A DNA stretch of 64,000 nt, from positions 108,020,158-108,084,157 of the forward strand of contig NC_089595.1 in NCBI RefSeq assembly GCF_019320115.1, given 5' to 3'. Source of the stretch: Miscanthus floridulus. Its lineage: Eukaryota; Streptophyta; Magnoliopsida; Poales; Poaceae. Below the pieces are notes generated by a model. That model was not told the DNA's origin, ran no database searches, and worked only from the letters and a program-made list of their open reading frames with translations. Numbering within the stretch: position 1 is the first letter of the stretch; the number at the start of each line of letters is the position of its first letter. The translations under genes were made by a program, and so were the position numbers. Below are positions 56,305 to 64,000 of the stretch, one piece after another.

Positions 56305-58207
56305 TGAAAGGTCCTAATATGGCTAGAGGGGGGGTGAATAGCCTATTTAAAAATCTACAAATCGACTAGAGCAATTTAATTAGTATGACAAATAGCGAAA
56401 TGCAAACTTGCTCTAGCTCTACAAGGGTTGCAAGCCACCTATCCAACAAATCTAGTTGTAATGATTGCAAGACACACAACTTGCTATGATATTACTCACT
56501 AAGAGCTCTCAACCTTGCTACTCTAAAGAGCTCCACTAAATGAACTTAAATAGCAAAGCAAGTTCTCAATTCTAATTACACTAAAGAGCTTGCCACAACT
56601 AGTTTGCAAGAATATAAATGAGTGAGTAGGATGATTATACCGCCGTGTAGAGGAATGAACCAATCACAAGATGAATATAAAACCAATCACCGAGAGAATA
56701 CCAAATGGCAAGAGAGAACCGATTTTCTCCTGAGGTTCACGTGCTTGCCAACACGCTAGTCCCCGTTGTGTCGGCCAACACTTGGTAGTTCGGTGGCTAA
56801 GAGGTGTTGCACAAACCTCGTCCACACGATTGGACACCGCAAGAACCTACCCACAAGTGAGGTAACTCAATGACACGAGCAATTTACTAGAGTTACCTTT
56901 CGGCACTCCGCCGGGGAAGGTACAACTCCCCTCACAATCACCGGAGATGGCCATGAACAATCACCAACTCGTGCCGATCCTCCACCGCTGCACCAAGCCA
57001 TCTAGGTGGTGGCAAACACCAAGAGCAACAAGTGAAATCCGCAGCAAAAACACGAATACCAAGTGCCTCTAGATGCAATCACTCAAGCAATGCACTTGGA
57101 TTCTCTCCCAATCTCACAATGATGATGAATCAATGATGGAGATGAGTGGGAGGGCTTTGGCTAAGCTCACAAGGTTGCTATGTCAATGCAAATGGCCAAG
57201 TAAGTGAGCTTGAACCGGCCATGGGGCTTAAATAGAAGCCCCCACGAAATAGAGTCATTGTACCCCTTCACTGGGCACTGATCGGGGTGACCGAATGCTC
57301 CGGTCATATTGACAGGATGCTGGACCTCAACGTCCGGTTGCCCGATGATAGCCATGTGTCCCTCTGCGTTCAACCGAAGCCGCTCGATATCAACGGTCAT
57401 GACACGACCGGACGCTCTGGCACAAGTGACCGGACGCTGAACCCCCAGCGTCCGGTCATTTCTAGTAAGCTCCCAGAGATGGCAAATCTTGACCGGATGC
57501 GTCCGGTCGACCTTGACCAGACACTGCCAGCGTCCGATCAGTCTCCTTGATCTCGGTACTGCCACGTCAGCTCTGACTGGACGCTGCCTTCCAACATCCG
57601 GTTAGTTCGAGACCCAGCGTCCGGTCACATGACCGACGCTTGGTCTTCACTGCCACGCCTGACCAGACGCGTTGGTCCCCCTGAGACCAGCATCCTGTCG
57701 TTTGTGAAACAGTGAGACTGACCCTCTTTCATCTCTATCTCTTTCACCCTTGCTCAAATGTGCCAACCACCAAGTGTATCACCTTGTGCACATGTGTTAG
57801 CATATTTTCACAAATATTTTCAAGGGTGTTAGCATTCCACTAGATCCTAAATGCATATGCAATGAGTTAGAGCATCTAGTGGCACTTTGATAACCGCATT
57901 TCGATACGAGTTTTACTCCTCTTAATAGTACGGCTATCTATCCTAAATGTGATCACACTCGCTAAGTGTCTTGATCACTTAAAACAAAATAGCTCCTACT
58001 TTTTATACCTTTGTCTTGAGCCTTTTGTTTTTCTCTTTCTTCTTTTCCAAGTTCAAGCCTTTGATCATCACCATGCCATCACCATTGTCAAGATCTTCGT
58101 CATTGCTTCATCAATTGGAGTAGTGCTACCTATCTCATGATCACCTTGATAAACTAGGTTAGCACTTAGGGTTTCATCAATTAACCAAAACCAAACTAGA
58201 GCTTTCA
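56305..58207 (-). repeat. Element C: 5' LTR (1903 bp)
   Basis: Same ends as the 3' LTR. The minisatellite lies at about 57290-57690, and a TATA-like CTATTTAA (minus strand) at 57228-57235 is damaged in the 3' LTR. Confidence 0.95.
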
Positions 58208-58212
58208 CCGAG

Positions 58213-58794
58213 CCGGGTTCGCTTGCAGGCCATAAGTTCACCCAGTAGATTGGACTAGATCGGTGGCCCAAAGCGAAGGTTCAGCAATTCAGAGAAACAC
58301 CACATAGGATGGAGTGCCCTCATCTTGCTGCACCTGGAGGTACCACATTTGGGCACCAGCCTCCAGGTTGTATGATGCCATCCACACTTTTTCCTCCATC
58401 GCAATGTGTTGCTGATGAAAATATGACTCACGACGGTTTAGGAAGGCCAGCGGATCAAACTTCGCGTCAAATTTGGGGAAGTCAAGCTTCTAGAAACAAG
58501 GCGGTCGATAACCCATCTGGTTGCTAGAACCTTGGGAGCCTGAGAAGGATGCTGCTGGTTAGTCTTGTTGTAGGGCTGCCACCTACCTTTAGAGGGTGTT
58601 GATGGAGGCGTTCATGGAGGTGGTCAAGTCCTGGATCAACTTGGCCAGATCAGCTGCTGACGGTTCGGCCATTGTTGAGGATATGGAGGCATTTGAGGTG
58701 GATGGTGAGGCTAGGTTGGGAGGTGTGGTGGTGGCTGGAGGGGGTGGTGGTGGCTTAGTAGCGGACGAAGAACACCTGGAAGTCGATACCAGGT
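58213..58794 (-). pseudogene. Element G: N-terminal gag piece and primer-binding site
   Basis: On the minus strand, right after the 5' LTR, ACCTGGTATCGACTTCCA (58777-58794) is a probable degenerate tRNA-Met primer site. The gag frame gives MAEPSAADLAKLIQDLTTSM, a TAA (58589-58591) and more stops. Then the capsid domain follows: KLDFPKFDAKFDPLAFLNRR, ESYFHQQHIAMEEKVWMASY and NLEAGAQMWYLQVQQDEGTP. It breaks at 58212, where element C inserted, and continues at 47977. Stops after SYVVFL and elsewhere show decay. Confidence 0.85.
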
Positions 58795-59104
58795 TGTCAG
58801 GGGCATTGGTGCCCAAGACAGCAGGTCCTCGACCCCAGAGTTCGTAGGTAGATTGGGTTTTGGCGCTAGGATGCTTTCTTGGACGCCTTATGGTGAAGGG
58901 GGTGAGATTAAGAGTAGCAAAGGTAGAGTAGGAGATAACTCAATTCTTGAATGATTCATCATAAGATGATTATAGAATATATAGAGCAGCCCCAGCTCCT
59001 GGGCGCCTAGCTTTGGTCTCTTCGTTTCTCTCCCCATTAAACATTATCTCATTACTTTAATCCCTTTCCCATAAACCTTAATTGCTGCTGACTACAACTG
59101 GTAC

Positions 59105-60311
59105 TGTCGGTGTTTCGATTTACCACCGATGAGTAAATTTCTAGTATTGCGCATCTAGCTCGGATGGTGTGCTTAGAAGACACGAGGTTTATACCAGTTT
59201 GGGCTGAAAGTCCCTACGTCCAGTTCGTTGCTGCTGCTCGTGTTACTAGCACTAAAAGTTTGTAGTAGGGGTTACAAACAGGCAAGAGAAGGAAAGGATC
59301 CCAAGTCTCTGATGGAAGAAGTAAACAGGTGCTGAGAGCTCGATCGCTACTCAGCCGTGTGTTCATGTGTGTTTATCCCGTGGTTCGGTCTTGTACGGAT
59401 CTAGATTGGATCGGATCTTCGATGGGTTGATCGATCGATCCTGAATCGAATCCCTTTCATGGGATGGCTTGCTTTCCCTTTTATAGGCCAAGGGAAAGCG
59501 CAAGTTATAGCGGAGGAAAAAAGAAGAATGAGAGAGAGAAGAAGGCCTTCAGGATCGCAGGGTCCTTCTTCTCCTTCATGTGGGTCCTGCTAATCCTATA
59601 GATGTCAATAGGGACAGCTCCACGTCGCAATCCTGTCCATTACTAGTGCCATGCATAGGTGTCATCTGTTGGTCATGGCGTTCCATCCCGTCTTGGCGGA
59701 CGTCATGGTGAACTGATGCGCTTGTCATCGTTCGTACGAGGGTTATGCAGAATAGCACCGGCATGCCTGACGCTGTTCTTGATGTGAACCCTCAGGTATG
59801 GCCCGTCATGGCCACGGGTTACATGGAGACATGCTAGTATCTTCCATGGTGTCAGAGTTTTGACCCAGGCCCATACGCTTGGACCTGGAGTTGTTGGTGG
59901 CAGTATGGGTCCCCATTGGGCGAGACGAAGCATGAACCCAAGGGGTCGAGCGAGGCGGAGCCCATGGCCTCAAGGTTGGGTGAGGCGGAGCCCGCCCCCA
60001 GAGGTCAGGAGAGGCGTAGCCCATGGCTCGCGGTCAGGCAAGTCGGAGCCCGTACCCAAGGGGTCGGGCGAGGAGGAGCCCACGACCTCGGGGTTGGGCG
60101 AGGCAGAGCCCATGGCCTTGGGGTCGGGCGAGGCGGAGCCCGCCCCTAGAGGTCGGGCAAGACAGAGCCCTCCCCTAGAGGTTGGGCGAGGTGAAGCCCG
60201 TGCACCTGGGGGTCGGTTGGAGCTGTAGTCACGCTCTTGACTGCTCGAATGAATCAATGTTGATGACCATTAGCTCCTCCTCTTCGGGTACATTAGTATT
60301 GGTCCCCGATA
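59105..60311 (-). mobile_element. Element H: solo LTR of the element E family (1207 bp)
   Basis: Flanked by TSD ggtac (59100-59104 and 60312-60316). On the plus strand it begins TGTCGGTGTTTCGA and ends CCCCGATA (expected CCGACA). Its first ~200 bp align with the reverse complement of E's LTR end (ggatggtgtgct, gtttgtagtaggggttaca). There is no internal element sequence, so it results from recombination between two LTRs. A minisatellite of ggtcgggcgaggcggagccc units lies at about 59915-60215. Confidence 0.92.
59479..59486 (-). promoter_or_regulatory. Element H: TATA box within a palindrome
   Basis: TATAAAAG on the minus strand lies between inverted arms CTTTCCCTT and AAGGGAAAG. Confidence 0.65.
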
Positions 60312-60395
60312 GGTACCTCTTTGGATGCCGCTCTGGCCCATCTGGCAACATCTCGAGCCCTAGGACGCCTTTCATAATGGTGCCCCCACATCACA

Positions 60396-61035
60396 TCTTT
60401 CCTATTTCATTTACCTCAGTCGTTAAGAAGGGGTTTTGGCTATCATCGCACAGTGTATGTAGTGGAGTGCTTTATGTCAATGCTTGCATGATCTTCTCCT
60501 ACATAAAATTGGCTTAGAATAATTGTGCCATCTCCTTGGTGGATCTAGAAAATCATAACTAAACATGTTACAGAAATTCACTTGATTAACTCATGTTGCC
60601 TGTAGTTCCTACTATTTCAATTTAAGAGTATTTTCTTCTATTCCTAAATCTTGCTTTGTTATTACTATGTTTTCACACCCCAAAAGAATTAACTAGAAAA
60701 ACCACCGTCTTGTACAAATATATTTGGAACTGAATGCCATTGTTTTTTTAATACTAAATGTGGTGCTAAATGCCTTTGTTTAATTGGAAACCTGTCATGT
60801 TCACCAACTAAGGTTACTCTTTGTGTTGATAGCGCACCCGCATTGCTTTACACGATGGATCTTATTTTGGCATTCAACATAATATATGTCTCCTCTTCCC
60901 CTTTGTGCTACCGCTGCAACTTCTTCTTCTTCTTCTTTTGTTTCTTGATTGATGTGTATAGTCACATGTGTATTCTATATTGCAATAATTCCCCGTTGTT
61001 GCTGTTTGGGATCCTTGGGCATGTTATACCAGTTC
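60396..61035. other. Host DNA flanking element G
   Basis: This continues the sequence interrupted at 43838 (…ttctcttt / tcttt cctatttcatttacc). It is AT-rich, with a short (ttc)n run near 60920. No gene is recognised; it could be intronic. Confidence 0.5.
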
Positions 61036-61039
61036 AATA

Positions 61040-61382
61040 AAGAACCCAAGGGGTCAGGCGAGGTGGAGCCTGCCCCTAGAGGTCGGGCGAGGCAAAGCCG
61101 CGGCTCGGGGTAGGGCGAGGCAGAGCCTGTGGCCTCGGGGTCGAACAAGGCGGAGCCCGCCCCTAGAGGTCGGGCGAGGCGAAGCCCGTGGCTCGGGGTT
61201 GGGCGAGGGGGAGCCCACACCCAAGGGGTTGGGTGAGGCGGAGCCCATGGCCTCAGGGTCGAGCGAGGCGGAGCCCGCCCCTAGAGGTCGGTCTAAACAG
61301 AGATCGCGGCCTTGAGGTCGGGCGAGGCGAAGCCCGCCCCTAGAGGTCGGGCAAGGTGGAGCCCGCGCACCTAGGGGTCGGT
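61040..61382 (-). repeat. Orphan minisatellite of the E/H LTR type
   Basis: Tandem units of about 28-30 bp (ggtcgggcgaggcggagccc, gcccctagaggtcgggcg) like those inside solo LTR H, including the closing cacctaggggtcggttg. The rest of an H-type LTR is absent on both sides. Confidence 0.8.
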
Positions 61383-64000
61383 TGTGGCAGAACTGCCTAA
61401 TCTAATGCCTCCTAGGAGTACTTGTCTTCCATTAGACACTAAGTACTCAAGGGAAGACACTAAATTACGTAGTTCCGTCGAGCACACCCCAAGGGAGAAC
61501 CCCAAAATCCACATTTTTCCATCAGGATCACAAATGAGAGAATAAAGCTTACAACGTTCTTAAATCATTTCTTACATCACTTTCCATGCATCATCAGAGT
61601 ATAATATTTATGGATTATAACAGCGGAATATACCCATGTTATCAGAGTTATGAACAATTTAATTTAACAGCGGAATATAAACATGTGATCAGAGTTACAA
61701 CGGAAATAAATATCTATTGATGACATGATGAAACATTGATATATAAGCTATGACAACAGATTATAGAACTTATATTTATAAAAACATTTGGTGAGAGTTA
61801 TAAATAAAAACTATAATCGCAGCGTAAAGGAATCCCTTCTGAGCCCACCAGGAGGAATCCACACACAAGAGTCAGTTCTAGCATCCGTCTGTCACCTGCA
61901 ACAGGGGAAATAAAACCTTGAGTATTCAATTGTACTCAGCAAGACTTACCCGACGGTTGGAAATAAAAGACTCCAAGGATATGCATGGCTATCTGGCTTG
62001 TGGGTTATTGTATCTGCAGGGAGCATTACTAAAAGTGTGTCCTTATATTCAATTTCATTAGCAGTCATCATTAGTTCATTAACTAACCATTCTATGTAAG
62101 CACCTGTACTACTTTCAAGCAGGTGGTAAGCAATCAGAATCATTTTACCATCTTTCATCTTCCAGTTCTTACATTGGTGCTAGACTGTAGACAAGTCGTA
62201 CCAGATCACCCGGTGATTCACGAATCAATGTATCCTAGCTGGGTACCCTGAAACACACGCCCCGCTTGTACCCCAGGCACAAGCAAGACCAACCCACTAC
62301 CCTCCTATCACGGGATCCAGGTCCCCGTCCAAACTTGGACTCTAAGCCTCCGCTCCTGAGTCCCGGACTCAGTGCGGTGTTTAGACCTCCACCATCCCCG
62401 CCTCCAATTAGTCGGTCCGAAAAGAGCCAGAACCCATGACAAGAGAGCAATGAGTCTTCCTGCGCCCATACACAAGTATGTGTTCAGGATAATAAGTATA
62501 TGACCTGCCTAGAACCCAATGCAACGGCCGGTCCTTAACCGACACAGGCAGAACAAATGCAATCCGAGTCTCGATCGAATGCCAAACCAAGTCCAGATCT
62601 AAAGTACCATTCCGCCCGGTCTCCAATTATCATTCATATATATTCTAGATGATAATAATATAGCAACAACAATAATATATTTTCTATCTCTCGCGAGTGA
62701 CAGACGATCACTGACTTCTATCGAAGTCCTATAGAATAGCAATCTACATGATCCTATCATACTAGTAAGACTCATAGGATAAAGATACATATATGTAAGT
62801 GGGTTTCATTCAACTCCTTAAAACTTAATGCACAAGCATAAATTAAAGTGCAGAATAATAGGGGTTATGCATCGGGGCTTGCCTGGGCAAAATATAACCA
62901 AAAGTTAGCATTTCATCTTCGTGACATGATCCTTAGCACCATCTTTTTAGATACTCCAGTTGATTCCACGATCCATCATCGTTCTATTATGATATATATT
63001 GATGCAAATGCAGAGACGGCGCAATCAATCAACAGGCAACAACAATTCTTAAAATACGAGTGCACAAATCAAGCTAACAAGCTAACTCTAATGACTAATA
63101 TATTAGCTAAGTATTAACTTCACTAAACAAAGCATTATTTTCATCAACAAGTACTAATTCTTACCAAATCAAGTCTCTTTCTGATTTATTAATGATTTAA
63201 TATACTCGAAAGTAGGGCACATTAACTACTCTAGTAAACTAATTATTATTGGGCTACAAAAATTACAGAGAACACCTGATAACACTTCTAACCTACTATA
63301 AAAATTTTAGGGCTAACACTATCACCGATTTATCACGGAAATTCCTACAAGTTTATGTCTTAACAATATTAAGCATGTTAAAATAATTAGAGCAACCCTA
63401 AAAACATATAGAATCTATGGGAATGGAATACCCTATCAGATAGATCATGATTATAGAAACTTAACAAAATTGGTTTGGCATTTTTGTGATTTTTCTACAC
63501 TTTTTGGCGGATTTATGAAGTTTCTGCAAATATGAAAAAAGAAAAATGAAATTTCCTCCCGGCACTGGGCTATGCGGCCAGCCCGCAGCCGCGGCGGCCC
63601 ACGCGGACGCGTGGCCCAGGCACACAGCGCGCGCACGCGGCCCAGGCGCGGGCTGCACAAGGCCGGCCAGGCGGGGTGCGCGGTCGGTGTCCCAGGAGGT
63701 GGCAGAGGCCCACGGCCGAGCAGGACGCAAGGCCCAGCCGCTCCCCACTCTCATATATATTATTTATAAATCACTTAGAAGCATTTATCAAGTACTAAGC
63801 AAGTTAAATCAATAACTTTATCATACTGCACCCACTGAAGCTCAAATTTTTATCATAGCGCAAGCAATAACTAGGTGGTCTACCATAAAAATTTTATATC
63901 AATTGGAGCACTACAACAGCAGTTATGAATTTATCTAGTTTTAGGAGCACTTTTATCACATAAAAGGAAAGCCCTACAAAAAGTTCTCAAATAGCAAAAT
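61383..64000 (-). mobile_element. Element I: end of a long gypsy LTR related to D (runs off the window)
   Basis: The left end reads tgtggcagaactgcc on the plus strand (LTR end ...GGCAGTTCTGCCACA on minus). What follows is 2.6 kb of non-coding LTR with words typical of long grass gypsy LTRs: aagtactcaagggaagac, gtcacctgcaac, tactcagcaagacttaccc. A GC-rich block at 63560-63740 parallels D's block at 1760-1860. No primer-binding site lies beyond 61383, so this is a 3' LTR or solo LTR, not the 5' LTR of an intact element. Confidence 0.7.

Larger units (their letters stand above)
47978..58207 (-). mobile_element. Element C: complete Ty1/copia retrotransposon (10.2 kb) inside element G's gag
   Basis: LTRs 47978-49871 and 56305-58207 are flanked by the 5-bp TSD ccgag (47973-47977 and 58208-58212). 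It contains a primer-binding site, gag, protease, integrase, RT, RNase H, about 1 kb of 3' non-coding DNA and a polypurine tract. By eye, 4 transitions occur in the first ~118 aligned LTR bases. Stops, a frameshift and active-site changes make it inactive. Confidence 0.95.
43839..60395 (-). mobile_element. Element G: Reina-like chromovirus (Ty3/gypsy), split by two insertions
   Basis: LTRs 43839-44224 and 58795-60395 (386 bp, and about 389 bp once insertion H is removed) are flanked by the TSD tcttt (43834-43838 and 60396-60400). Removing element C and solo LTR H with their TSDs leaves about 5.1 kb, the usual size of Reina-lineage elements. Gene order gag-PR-RT-RH-INT-chromodomain is read on the minus strand. 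Many stops make it inactive. Confidence 0.93.
58795..60395 (-). repeat. Element G: 5' LTR, interrupted by solo LTR H
   Basis: 58795-59104 and 60317-60395 together reconstitute an LTR matching 43839-44224; the inserted DNA is 59105-60311 plus one copy of its TSD. Confidence 0.93.

Noticed and set aside
61896..61949. Possible intron in LTR I (minus strand GTAAGT ... TTGCAG)
   Set aside because: The donor and acceptor look good, but the span is 54 bp, below the usual plant minimum, and there is no open frame around it.

Overview
This window looks like plant nuclear DNA from a grass, probably of the Andropogoneae (sugarcane/sorghum/Miscanthus type). That is an inference from the retrotransposon families, the grass-style MITEs and the GC-rich monocot codon use; no search was run. 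Most of the 64 kb is nested transposable elements, almost all decayed. Target-site duplications (TSDs) and LTR termini fix many boundaries exactly.

Left third. Positions 1-3462 are the start of a very long Ty3/gypsy LTR on the minus strand (element D). It abuts the 3' non-coding end of a minus-strand Ty1/copia element (A, 3463-11212). A is inserted in the gag of a second copy of the same family (B, 11213-14711). B cuts off a plus-strand NLR resistance-gene remnant whose LRR tail survives at 14712-16195. Next comes the 3' half of a plus-strand Tat/Retand-type gypsy element with an antisense extra ORF and an LTR (E, 16203-19362).

Middle. 19.4-25.4 kb is older low-copy DNA: a DUF26/Gnk2 cysteine-rich secretory pseudogene, nested TIR elements, a 1.06 kb MULE with a perfect 9-bp TSD, a MITE, a UDP-glycosyltransferase pseudogene, and a tail-to-tail fragment resembling an RPW8-type domain. 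A complete 11.2 kb non-autonomous Tat-type element (F, 25354-36553, TSD gatgg) follows. It has gag but no pol, plus a long intron-containing antisense ORF with a 'putative gypsy type transposon' (Transposase_28-like) domain. From 36.6 to 43.8 kb is the host-gene island. It holds two paralogous genes for ~115-122 aa three-helix membrane proteins, both bracketed by GGTTCC-rich tracts, plus small TIR elements.

Right third. A Reina-like chromovirus (G, 43839-60395, TSD tcttt, about 5.1 kb once insertions are removed) contains a full-length copia element in its gag (C, 47978-58207, TSD ccgag) and a solo LTR in its 5' LTR (H, 59105-60311, TSD ggtac). After 0.6 kb of host flank comes an orphan minisatellite, then another long gypsy LTR (I, 61383-64000+) related to D.

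The only probably functional host genes seen are the two small membrane-protein genes. The defence-related remnants (NLR, DUF26, UGT, possible RPW8) suggest a former gene-bearing locus eroded by retroelements.
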